DNA of 64,000 nt, taken from the NCBI GenBank assembly GCA_963383645.1, contig OY726573.1:21982845-22046844 (forward strand), written 5' to 3'. The notes below the pieces were generated by a model that saw nothing but the letters and a program-made list of their open reading frames with translations, was not told the DNA's origin and did not search any database. Numbering within the stretch: the first letter of the stretch is position 1; the number at the start of each line of letters is the position of its first letter. The stretch is from Muscardinus avellanarius (Eukaryota > Chordata > Mammalia > Rodentia > Gliridae). Positions 20,779 through 45,159 of this stretch are shown piece by piece. A program made the translations under genes and the position numbers.

Positions 20779-21672
20779 TTTTTTTTTAAATTTGGAAACA
20801 GGGTCTCTTAAGCCAGTGAAGCTGGCTTCGAACCTGCATGATCCTCCTCTGTCTGCCTCCCAAGCGCGGGGATTACAAGCGTGTGCCACCACACCTGGCT
20901 GCAAGGAATCCTTTTTATTTTTGGGGAGTGGTATTGGGGTTCCTGGAAACCCTTCTACCTCTAGGCTACACTGGCAGACCTATTTTATTTGGAAACAGGG
21001 TCTCTTAAACCAGCATGGCTGGCTTCAAACCTGCATGATCCTCCTGTCTCCGCCTCCCAAGCACGCCTCCCAAGCAGGTGCGCCACCACACCCAGCAAAG
21101 GAATCTGTTTAAAACAAGAATGACAAGCCAAGCCGAGCATAGTGGCATATGCTTGTAATCTCAGCTGAGACCAGAGGATCCAGTTTGTGGACAGCCTCTA
21201 CTTAGGCCCCGTTTCAAAATAAAGAAAAAAAATAGGGCAGGGAGTGTAGCTCAGAGGTCGAATGCCCTCGGGGTTCATCCCCAGACCCACCAGAAAACCA
21301 AAAAAAAAAAAAAAAAAGAAAGAAAGAAAAAACCAAGAGTGCCAGGAGGCTGGGATATCGGAGGATCACAGATTCTAAAACAGCCTCATCAACTTAGTGA
21401 GACCCTGTTTCAAAATGAACAAAATTTAGGGCTGGGGGCTCAGAGGCCAAATGCCCCCGGGTTCAATCCCAGCCCTGCAAAATAAACAAACAGTGCCAGG
21501 CATGGTGGTAGACAACTGTTAATTCCAGTACTTTTGGGAGGCTGATCCAAGTTTGAGGCCAGCCCTAGCAACTTAGCGATACTCTATTCCAAAATAAAAC
21601 AATGAAAAGGACTGCAGATGTAGCCTGGAGGTAGAATACCCCTGGATTCAATCTCTAGTACCAAAAAATAAG
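20276..21672. repeat. SINE cluster including a split old copy
   Basis: An old reverse SINE (dID 20278-20333, body 20534-20645) is split by a type D reverse copy. Two more reverse type D copies follow to about 21100, the first with a (TA)n run. Forward copies lie at about 21127-21310, 21330-21490 and 21495-21672. Confidence 0.82.
20719..20775. repeat. (TA)n microsatellite in a SINE
   Basis: An AT run replaces the linker of a type D reverse SINE, the second such expansion in the window. Confidence 0.92.
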
Positions 21673-22424
21673 ACTGAAGCAGAGATGCCTCAGTCCTCAC
21701 CTCTCCCAACACACACTTTCTGCTGTAAAGGTTCTAAACCCAGGAAACTGGGACTCTGAGCAGATAATTCTTCTTTATCTCTGACAGCTTCAAGCTATAG
21801 TGAGGAATCTGAAACTTTGGGTAAAGGATGTGATTGTCAGAAGAATAAACTGGAATATTTGTGCTGTGTTTCTTAACCCTCATTCATGCTCAGTTACAAA
21901 GTTCCCTGCAGAATACTATGGCTGAGTAGGCAGGATCTGCTGTGGCAGGAAAGAAGTCAAAAGCAGTGTGGGGCAGGGCAGGGCATTAGAAGTGGGAAGA
22001 AAATGGCTAGAAAAGACTAGGACTACTGCGCTCCCCAAGAGCAAACCAGCTGGCTACTTAGGCCTTGGCCATATTCACTACAGCAATAATCAGCATCACC
22101 AATTATGAATAGTATCAATCCCAGAAACACTGCAGATGGAATCAACTTAGGAAGAGGCAGTTCATTCTGTACCACCTTTGGTACCACCTGCAAGCTCAGT
22201 TAAGAGGCACGAGGGCAGCTGGGGAGAAGACAGCTGAGAAGACAGAGATTGAGGGAGACCAACTCAGAATTCTGGGTGGTCAGGAGGGAGGAAGCCTGAC
22301 CGCAGCCTGGGCAGTCTTACCAAGTGACCTCTTTTCAGAACTTCTCAGGTGTAAATCCTTCCTAATGCAGTCACCAAGGCCTCCTTTCTTTCAGTTTGGA
22401 ACTCAAGATTTTCACCAGAAATGT
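21673..22424. other. Unique intergenic sequence
   Basis: About 750 bp free of SINEs between miR-132 and OVCA2. No open frame, RNA or old repeat was recognised. Confidence 0.5.
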
Positions 22425-23072
22425 ATAAGTATCCAGGTGTGGTGGCACACACCTATAATCCCAGTACTTAGGAGGCTGAGACAGGAGGATCACAGGTTTG
22501 AGGACAGTCTCAGCAAGTAGTGAGACTCTCATTAACCTAGTGCAATCCTGTTTCAAAATAAACAAGCCAGGCATGGTGGCTCACGCTCATAATCCCAGTA
22601 TTTGGGAGGCTAAGACAGGAGGATCACAGTTCAAGGACATCCTTAGCTACTACTTAGTGAGGCCCTTTGCAACCCAGTGAGATCCTGTTTCAAAAAAAAA
22701 AAAAAAAATAGGGCTGGGGGTGCAACTCAGGTAGAATGCCCCTGGGTTCAATCCCCAATGCAATAAACAAACACAAAATAGACCTGGAGGTATAGCTGGG
22801 AGGTAGAATGCCCCTGGCTTAAATTCCCAGGACCACAACAAAAGAAAACAAAGAAAACCCAGCTTGTGGTGGTGGTGCACACTTGTAATCCCAGGACTTG
22901 GGAGGCTAAGACAGGAGAATTACACAGGTTCAAAGCCAGCCTCAGCTACTTAGGCTTTCAGCAACTTAGTGATACCCTGTTTCCAAATAAAATATAAAAT
23001 AGGCCTGGGAATGTAGCCTGGAGGTAGAAAGCCCCTGGGTTTCATCCCCAGGACCACCAAAAAAAAAAAAAA
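22425..23072 (+). repeat. Forward SINE cluster
   Basis: Type C body 22430-22560, type A copy 22563-22770, a lone dID 22771-22850, and a type B copy 22853-23072 ending in a poly(A) run that abuts a minisatellite. Confidence 0.85.
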
Positions 23073-23194
23073 GTAAGTATATGTGTGCATAGGCCCGTCC
23101 TATGTAAGTATATGTGTGCATAGGCCCGTCCTATGTAAGTATATGTGTGCATAGGCCCGTCCTATGTAAGTATGTGTGCATAGGCCCGTCCTAT
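23073..23194. repeat. 31-bp minisatellite, four copies
   Basis: Three identical 31-bp units (23073-23103, 23104-23134, 23135-23165) and a fourth with a 2-bp deletion (23166-23194). Each unit begins GTAAGTAT and holds TGTGCATAGGCCCGTCC. The array starts directly after a SINE poly(A) tail. Confidence 0.97.
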
Positions 23195-23318
23195 GGGCTC
23201 ACATCTGGAAGTACCTCCCTGCTTGGTGCTGCCAGGAAACTGTATACGAGGGCTGCTTAATATAAAATGGGTTTTTCTGTGTGTGCCAGGAAAAGATTCT
23301 CAGAATCCAAACTATTAC

Positions 23319-23324
23319 TTTATT
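23319..23324 (-). terminator. OVCA2: OVCA2 poly(A) signal
   Basis: TTTATT on the + strand gives AATAAAGTAATAG on the minus strand, about 360 nt past the OVCA2 stop. No earlier signal was seen, so transcripts of OVCA2, and probably of DPH1, would end here. Confidence 0.65.
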
Positions 23325-23470
23325 GTATGGCACTCACAGTGATGCCAGCCCCTGCTTTTCCTAGGTCACCTGCTCTCACCCAGGGCTCTCTGGCCTTTTT
23401 CATGTTTATCAGAAATCAAAGTCCATCTTCTGTGCAGGGTAGGGCTCTTTAATAATCAGTGTCCTGAGAT

Positions 23471-23672
23471 TTTTTTTCCCCCCAGTACTGCAGATGGAAC
23501 CCAGGGCAGTCTACCTCCGGGCTACACTCCCAGCCCTAATTTTCATTCATTTTGAAACATGGTCTCACTGAGTTGCAAATGGCCTAAGTAAATGAAGCTG
23601 TCCACCAACCACGATCCTCCTCTCAACCTCCCAAATGCTGGGATTACAAGCTCGTGACACCACGCCCGGCAT
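23471..23672 (-). repeat. SINE in the OVCA2 3' UTR
   Basis: A B1-dID copy in the sense orientation for OVCA2. Its body begins GCCGGGCGTGGTG near 23672, only 11 nt after the last stop-codon base at 23684. It makes up about half of the predicted 3' UTR. Confidence 0.9.
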
Positions 23673-23683
23673 CTGTTGATCTC

Positions 23684-24606
23684 TCACTCTGCAAACTGGT
23701 CCAAGAACTTGAGATAAGCCTGGCGCTGGGCTGCAGCTGCTGGAATGAAGTGGCCACCAGGGTGGGTGATGGTGATAGCTCCAGGGAATTGTCCAACCAG
23801 CTTCTTACTCTCCTGAGAGGGGATGACACGATCAGTGTCCCCAAAAACATGGAGGGAAGGCAGTGCCAAAGGGCTCTGCAGGATGGATTCCTTGAGGTCA
23901 AGGCCCCGGGGACAGAAACCAGATACAAGGATGATAAACCGAGGCAAGGGGAAGCGCGGGTCGCCCGCTTGGCCCAGGGAGCACACAAGCGCTGCCAGTG
24001 CAGCCCCCTGGCTGAAGCCGAGCAGTCCGTCAAAAGGCCCCAGCTTGCTCAGTGCATGTGCCACCGTCTCCAGGGCTTCCTCCAGGCCCCTGCACACCGT
24101 CGGCTCTTCCAGTGCCGAGAAAACATCCTTCTCTTCGGAAAACCACCAGCCTCGAGGCTGCTCCTCCGGAGGGCAGGGCACTACAAGCAAATGGGGGAAA
24201 AGGTTGGAGGTAGGCCAGGGGCCGGCGTCAACCCAGAGATGTATGGGGAAGGGAGGAGGTGGGGGAGACAGGAAGTCAGACGAGGGGGAAGCTCGAGCAC
24301 AGGGCAGGGGTGTGACCAGAAAGCCGAGTGGAAGGAGAGGGGCCCCCGGGTAGGGATAGCTGAGGCGTGCCCAACCCCAAGCGGCCAAGGCAAAATGGAG
24401 AAGGCTCTGGGGCCTTCCCGGGCGGGGCTCGTCTCACCGGCGTCGGGCCCGGCAGCGTCGAGGACCGGGTGAGGCCCGCTGAGGCACACGAGCTCGGCGC
24501 GGCCCCGCAGCGCCTTCCTCAGCGCCCCAGTCTTCTCTCGGAAGCCCCGCTCGCTCTGCCGGAAGCCCGCCAAGCACAGGACGCGCAGGGCCGGACGCGC
24601 AGCCAT
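23684..24606 (-). CDS. OVCA2: OVCA2 serine hydrolase
   Basis: OVCA2 is an alpha/beta-hydrolase-fold serine hydrolase (FSH family) with esterase activity on long-chain esters. It has two coding exons: 24606-24438 (start MAARPALRVLCLAGFRQSER) and 24180-23684, joined by a GTGAGA donor and a TTGCTTGTAG acceptor, phase 1. The product is 221 residues; the human one is 227. The nucleophile motif GFSQG puts Ser at 113. The acid is in FGDTD (Asp171 or 173) and the base is His200 in GGHFIP, so the triad is intact. It starts 113 bp after the DPH1 stop on the same strand with no poly(A) signal between. A SINE follows the stop within 11 nt. Confidence 0.97.
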
Positions 24607-24719
24607 GTTGCGGGGCCTCGGGGCGGGCGGAAGCGGAGCTCGGGGCGGGGCAAGCGCAGGCTCCGCCCCCGAGGGCGGGGTCACAGCCGAGCAGGGGGGA
24701 TACCTGGTTCCCGGGCTTC

Positions 24720-38533
<13,814 letters not shown>

Positions 38534-38715
38534 CACCTGCCTGCCACGTGGAGACCAAAAAGACAGTGCAGAAAGAACGCAGATTGCGCAGACCTCAGAC
38601 ATTGCGATCGATCGCCGAGCGGTCGGCGAGGGGCGGGGATTCTCGCTAGGGGGAGACCTAGGAGGTGGAGATCTTAGTCCAGAGATTTGGATTGGATTCT
38701 CTGGATCCTCTAGTG

Positions 38716-39870
38716 TTTTTTGTTTTGTTTTGTTTTGTTTTGTTTGGGGGGGGGGGGTTGGTGATACTGGGGATGGGACCCGGAGACTTTCTACCTATAC
38801 TCCCAGACATATTTTATATTTTATATTTTTATTTTTTTGTGTGGGTCTTGGCATTGAACTCAGGGGCCAACTTCTACCTCCTAGCTACACCCCCTGCCCT
38901 AAATTTTTTTCTTTTTTCTTTTTCTTTTTTTTTTTGCGGGTCTGGGGATGGAACCCAGGGACATTAGGCCTTCAAGCTACACCCTCTGCCTTATTTTTTA
39001 TTATTTATTTTGAAACAGGGTCTCACTAAATTGGGGAGTCCCTCACTAAGTAGCTGAGATCCTCCGGTCTCAGCCTTTGGAATGCTGGGATTACAAGCGT
39101 GCGCCACCAAGCCCGGCCCTTCATTTTATTTGGAAACAGGGTCTCACTAAGTTGCTGCTAGCCTCACTCAGTAGCTGAGGCTGGCTTCAGGCATGGTGGC
39201 GCTGCATCTGGCGCCTTACACACTTGTAATCCCAGCATTTGGAAGGCTGAGACAGGAGGATCGCGGTTCAAGGACAGCCTCAGCTACTTAGTGAGGCCCT
39301 TTGCAACTCAGTAAGACCCGGTTTCAAAATAAAGAATTAAAAAAAATAGGGCTGGAGGTGTAGCTCTGAAGTAGAATCCCCCTGGGTTCCATCTCCAGTA
39401 CTTCAAAATTGATAATAATAATAATAATAATAACCAGGTGTGGTGGCACACGCTTGTAATCCCCGTGCTTGGGAGGCTGAGACAGGAGGATCGCGCAGGT
39501 TTGAATCCAGCCTCAGGTACTTAGTGAGGCTCTCAGCAACTTAGTGAGACCCTGTTTCCAAATAAAATATAAAATGGGTCTGGGAGTATAACCCAGAAAT
39601 AGAAAGCCTCTGGGTTCCACCCCCAGTGCCACCAAAATAAAATAAATAAAAAATAATAATAATAAACTCCAGGGCTCCAGTCCTTTATTTTTTTATTTTT
39701 TATTTTTTGGGGATTACAAGCACTGCACCACCATTCCCGGCTCAGTCCTTTACTTTTCTCTTGAAACAGTAATTTGCTAAATTGCCAAAGCTGGCCTCCA
39801 ACCTGTGGTCCTCCTGTCTCAGCCTCCCAAGTACTGGAGTCACAGGTGTGGGGTGCTGTACCAGCTAGGA
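38716..39870. repeat. SINE cluster upstream of DPH1
   Basis: A (GTTTT)n run and an 11-base G-run (38716-38757) head nested reverse SINE parts to about 39117. Forward copies lie at about 39190-39410 and 39435-39640 with (AAT)n at 39411-39432. A reverse part lies at about 39746-39870. Confidence 0.82.
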
Positions 39871-40540
39871 TGGCCACATTCTGTACTCCCTACCTAGGAG
39901 GACCCCACTACTAGGGCAATGGGGTTTTCAGAGCCCACCAACCCAGCTCCGAAGTGAAAGCCATGGGCATTCATTTCTGGAGCATCTCAGGTGTCCTTAA
40001 TTATGTCAGAGTCTACCTTGTGGAAGGTTCACACAGGAGAAACTGCCTCTCCAGGAGAGGCCTGGAGCTTGAGGCAGCCTTAGGACTCCATTGCCTAAAC
40101 CTTCTGGACCCTGGCCACCTTTTGCTTGCCTGCACTACCCTCCAGGTGGCCTTTCTCCTGGGACCCAAAAGAAGGCAGAGCAGGCAGCGAGACAGTGCTG
40201 GCTTCTGCAGGGCCAGCCCTGAGCAAAGCGGCTCCTGGGGCTGTGTGCCCACTCAGCTCTGCTGGCACCCTCGGCAGCAGTGCTGTGAGCACAGCTGGCC
40301 CTTTAAGGCAGCTCTGTGGCCTCAGGCTCCCCCCCACCCCCGCCCCAGGCCCTTTCTGCTGGGAAACCCCTAATTAAGGTGGAGGGAGAACTGAAAACAA
40401 GCAGCCAGGGATATGGCTGCCTAGGAGGCTACCCAGAGAGGAGGGCTGGTTGGGCAGGCTGAGAGTGAGCAGCCAGGGGGACAGAAGAGGCCAGTGCTCT
40501 GCTCCTCAGGCCTCTAGCACTCTTGATGTGGATGCCGAGC
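39871..40540. other. Unique sequence between DPH1 and RTN4RL1
   Basis: SINE-free, with CCTAATTAAGG near 40368-40378 and GGCCCTTTAAGGC near 40299. It may be conserved non-coding DNA. No exon was recognised. Confidence 0.45.
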
Positions 40541-40544
40541 CCAG

Positions 40545-40864
40545 CATGGTAGTGCATGCTATAATCCCAATACTTGGGAGGCTGAGACAGGAGGATCACA
40601 GGTTGAAGGCCAACCTCAGCAACCTAGTGAGACCCTGTTTCAAAACAAAAACTGAAAAGGGCTGGAGCCCAGCGTGGTAGCATATACTAGTAATCCCAGT
40701 ACTTGGGAGGTTGAAACAGGAGGATTGCAAGTTCATGGCCAGCCTTATCTACTTAGTGAGGCCCTTTGCAACTCAGTGAGGCTGTTTCAAAATAAAGAAT
40801 TAAAAAATAGAGTTGGGGGTGTAGTTTGGAGGTAGGATGCTCCTGGGTTCCATCCCCAGTACAA

Positions 40865-40896
<32 letters not shown>

Positions 40897-41138
40897 AAGA
40901 AAAAAAGAAGAAGAAGAAAAAAGGGCTGGCTGAGGGTATAACTTCGAGGTAGAATGTCCTGGGTTCAATCCCTAGTATCACACACAAAATAAATACATAC
41001 AGCCTGGCATGGTGGCACACACTTGTAATCCCAGTACTTGGGAGGCTGAGACAGGAGGATTGCATAAGTTTGAAGCCAGTCTCAGCAGCTTAGTGAGGCT
41101 CTCAGCAACCTAGTGAGACCCTGTTTCCAAATAAAAAA

Positions 41139-41189
<51 letters not shown>

Positions 41190-41234
41190 CAGAAAGTCCC
41201 TGGGTTCCATCCCCAGTACCAAAAAAAAAAACCC

Positions 41235-41275
<41 letters not shown>

Positions 41276-42045
41276 CATACACATACACATATATACAGAT
41301 AGAGCTTGGATAAGAATGTGGGCAGCATGAGTCCCAGAAACACACCTCTCACCTTGATAAGAGTGCACAGCCTGTAATCCCAGTTACTCAAGAGGCTGAG
41401 GCAGGAGAATTGCAAGTTAAAAGTCAACCTGGGCAATTTAGTGAGACCCTGTTTCAAAACAACAACAACAACAACAGTGCAGGAGCATAACGCTGCATAG
41501 ATATAATGCCAGTACTTAGAAGACCAAAAGAGGAGGCTCACAGGTCTGATCAGCCTCAGACACTTAGCAAGACCTTCAGCAACCTAGCCAGACTGTGTTT
41601 CAAAATAAAGAAGGGAACCGGGCGTGGTGGCGCACGCTTGTAATCCCAGCACTTGGGAGGCTGAGACAGGAGGATTGTGCAGGTTCGAAGCCAGCCTCAG
41701 CTACTTAGTGAGACCCTGTTTCCAAATAATAAAAAGGTCTGGGGGTATAGTTCAGAGGTAGAATGCCCCCCGAGTTCATTTCCCAGTGCCACAAAAATAA
41801 ATAAATAAACAAGCAAATAAATAAATAAATATAAATGAGGGTTGGGAGCCGGGCACACGTTTGTATTCCCAGTACTTGCAAGAGTGAGACAGGAGGATTA
41901 CGGTTCTCAGCCAGCCTCAGCTACTTAGTGAGGCCCTCTGCAACTTAGTGAGACCTTCTTCCAAAATAAATTATTAAAAATAGGGTTGGGGGCGTAGCTT
42001 GGAGGTAGAATGCCCTTGGGTTCCATCCCCAATGCCACAAAAACA
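40545..42045 (+). repeat. Forward SINE cluster
   Basis: About seven forward copies with simple repeats: A-rich/GAAA at 40863-40921, (CA)n at 41141-41180, a CATATA run at 41233-41295 and (AAC)n at 41459-41475. Confidence 0.85.
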
Positions 42046-42834
42046 GAAGGGAAGAAAGGGTGTGAGAGTGTTCCCCCAGACTATTGCAGTGCAGGACATT
42101 GGAGTCTGCCATTCAACTTAGGTAAAGACACCACCATCTGTCCGTGGGGGTCTCCATTCCTGAGTTACTCAGCAGTCTGAGTAATTACTGCCTGATGAGA
42201 AGGCGGGCACAGTGCACCCCCACATTACACCACGACACCTTCCTACAGCCACCCCCACCCCTGGCTGTACTCCAAGGCAGCACCCAGTCCTCCTGAGGCT
42301 CGAAATAACTCTACTTCTCACACTCACAACACCAACTTTGCCTGAGAAGCTGATGATGTTTGTGGGGCAGGGGTCATGGGGAGGCAGCTTGGGCAAATGG
42401 AAGGAGGATTCACATACCTGATTCAGGCCCATGCTTTATCACTCAGGCGGTGCTTATGCAAGATGTCCAACCTGTCTGAGCCTTAGTTTCATGGAGAGCC
42501 TCTGCAGCTGACAGTGTCCTGGTAAGCAGTGCTCAGGGAGGGCCATGTCAAGCAGAGTGTGGGGTCAGTGCTTGAAGCTAGTGCGGCCAAGAGAAGGACT
42601 GCTTCATCTTTTGTCCCCACCGCAATAGAAATCAAGTAGAATGTGGTTACTCCTAACTTTCAGGCATTTGCACACTCTCTCCTTCCTGGAATTCCTTTTC
42701 CCCTTAGCCTGGTGAATTCAGCCCTCAAGGACACTTCTGTGCATTTTCTTCATTATCCTTCAACCCCTCGCAGAGCTAGCAGAGCCCCTTAGCACAGGTG
42801 TGGTGACCTCTATCAGATTCCAAGACGATCCGTG
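42046..42834 (+). other. Unique sequence with MIR and L2 remnants
   Basis: A MIR-like core (CTGTCTGAGCCTTAGTTTC) lies near 42470-42492. An L2-like stretch (42655-42770) reads CTTCCTGGAATTCC and CCTGGTGAATTC. Confidence 0.6.
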
Positions 42835-44510
42835 GGAGCCAGGCATGGGGCACATGCACATCATCCCAGGACTTAGGAGACTTGAGACAGGAGGATTGAA
42901 GGTTCAAGACCAGCACCAGCAGTTTAGCAATACTGTCAGCAACCTGTGAAACTGTCTCAAACAGATGGCTATGGTGACACACACTTGTAATCCCAGTACT
43001 TGAGAGGCCGAGGCAGGAGGGTTGCAGGTTCTCAGCCATCTTCAGCTACCTAGTGAGGCCCTCCAAAACGTAACCAGACCCTGTTTTAAAATAAAGAATA
43101 AGGCTGGGCTTGGTGATGTACATTTGTAATCTCAGTACCTAGGAGGCTGAGACAGGAGGATTCAGGTTTGAGGACAGCCTCAGCTACTTAGTGAGGCCCT
43201 CTGCACTTTATTGAGACCCTACTTCAAAATACAGAATACAAAGTTGGACGTGGTGGCGCAAGCTTGTAATCCCAGCATTTGGGAGGCTGAGACAGGAGGA
43301 TCACGGTTTGCAGACAGCCTCAGCTATTTAGTGAGACCCTGTTTCAAAATAAAGTCTAAGCTGGGCGTGGTGGCGCACGCTTGTAATCCCAGCATTTGGG
43401 AGGCTGAGACCGGAGGATCGCGGTTCGCAGACTGCCTCAGCTACTTAGTGAGGCCCTCTGCAACTCAGTGAGACCCTGTTTCAAAATAAAGAATAAAAAA
43501 TTGGTCAGGGGGTGTAGCTCGGAGAACAAATGCCTCTGGGTTCCATCCCCAGACCTGCAAAAAAAAAATAAATAAATAAAAAAATAAAGTCTAAAAAATA
43601 GGACTGGAGGTATAGCTCATAGGTAGAATACCCCTGGGTTCCCTTCCCAGTATGCAAAGAAAACAAAACAAAGAATACAAATAAAGAAAATAGGGCTAGA
43701 GGTGTAGCTTGGGGGTATAATGCTCCTGGGTTTGGTTCCTTGTACCACTAAATAAATAAAACAAATAAGCAAAAATAAAAAATAAGACTGGGACTGTAGC
43801 TTAGAGGTAGACTGCCCCTGGGTTCAGTCCCCAGTACCACAAAAATAAATAAATGCAAATTTAAAAGGTCTGGGAGTGTAGACTTCTTAGAGGTAGAATG
43901 CTCCTGAGTTCAACTTTCAGTACCAAAAAAAGAAAGTTGAATTGTGGATTCATCATTTAAAAAAAAATCTTTTTTTGTGGCCCCAGCCCTATTTTTTTTT
44001 GTGTGTGTGGGTGTGGAGATGGAACCCAGTGGCATTCAACCTCAGAGCTATAGCCCCTGACCTATTTTTTTCTTCTTTATTTTGAAACAGGGTCTCACTA
44101 AGTTGTGGAGGGCCTAAGTAGCTGAAGCTGACTGAGAACCGCGATCCTTCCGTCTCAGAATCCCGAGTAGGGGATTACCAGCATGCACCACCATGCCTGG
44201 CCCTGGATCGTGGCTCTTGCTTCTCCCACTGTACCATAGCTTTGGGAATCCACACCTTTGCCCTTGGCTCAAACCCGGAGCCTCAGCTGGTTGTGGTGGC
44301 ACACGCTTGAAACCCCAGCACTTGGGAGGCTGAGACAGTAGGACTGAGGGTTCACTGCTAGCCTCAGCTACGAAGTGAGGCCCCCCACAATTTAGTGAGA
44401 TCTTGTACAAGATAAAGAATAAAAATAGGGCTGGGGGTGTAGCTTAGAGGTAGAACACCCCTGGGTTCAATCCCTAGTACTGCAGAAACAAACAAAACAA
44501 TCAAACAAAA
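42835..44510. repeat. SINE cluster upstream of RTN4RL1
   Basis: Forward copies dominate, including two clean type A copies at about 43250-43355 and 43362-43560. Several lone dIDs follow in tandem at about 43600-43925. A reverse copy lies at 43970-44205 and a forward one at 44283-44490. Confidence 0.85.
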
Positions 44511-44579
44511 AAACCTGAAGCCTCAATGTCATTGAGCGCATGCATGAATGCCTTCTTTTTGACCTTCCTATCATGTTAA

Positions 44580-44840
44580 GTTTTCCTCCAAGGACAACTT
44601 CTGTTAGCTCTCTGCTTAGATAACACCTGCCCAAAGCAGCCTTTCCTGATCTCTCATGTCACCTCCAGAGCAATCCCGCTTGTTTTTCTCCCAAGCACCA
44701 TCATCACACCTGGACTTGCCTCCTTTGGTCTATTAGGATGTAAACTCCAGGACAGGGACTTGTCTTTTTCACTGCCCAAGTTCCCAGACATAGTAGTGCC
44801 CCACACATGATAAATCTTCAGTAAATGTGTCAAATGAGTG
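44580..44840 (+). repeat. L2 3' end
   Basis: It reads like the LINE-2 3' region: GCCTTTCCTGATCTCTC, then TAAACTCCAGGACAGGGACT and TCTTCAGTAAATGTGTCAAA. Ancient and diverged. Confidence 0.75.
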
Positions 44841-44885
44841 GCTCGGCCTATTCTTTTTCCTCCTTTAGAATCTCTCTCTTACCCC

Positions 44886-44904
44886 AGGCCAGTAGGGGGT
44901 GTCG
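44886..44904 (+). promoter_or_regulatory. CTCF-like site upstream of RTN4RL1
   Basis: AGGCCAGTAGGGGGTGTCG fits the 19-bp CTCF consensus at about 14 positions, with the AGGGGG core intact. It lies at the SINE/CpG-island border. Confidence 0.5.
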
Positions 44905-45107
44905 GCCTCCACCCAAGATCTCACCTGCCTTGAACCTAGGCTCAGCCCCACCGACCCCCGGGCGGGACTCGAGGCGAAACAGTGCCTGCTCCATTTTCTG
45001 CGAATCCGGGTGCAGAGTCTGTGTGGACGGAGGGGATCAGCCGCCCCACCCTCCCTGGGTAGAATAGCTCAGCCGAACTTCAGAGTGGTCCTTCCCCAAG
45101 GGAATTG

Positions 45108-45128
45108 CAACTGCATCTCCCAGAATAC
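45108..45128 (+). promoter_or_regulatory. ZNF143/STAF-like site
   Basis: The sequence AACTGCATCTCCCAGAATAC resembles the ZNF143 element AACTACAATTCCCAGAATGC, with the CCCAGAAT core intact. It lies upstream of the RTN4RL1 island. Confidence 0.45.
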
Positions 45129-45159
45129 TCGCAGACTCTGCCCATAAAGAACAGTGTCC

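Noticed and set aside
23073..23194. The tandem 31-bp array as a possible CRISPR-like or regulatory array
   Set aside because: Units are contiguous with no spacers, in mammalian DNA. It is an ordinary minisatellite.
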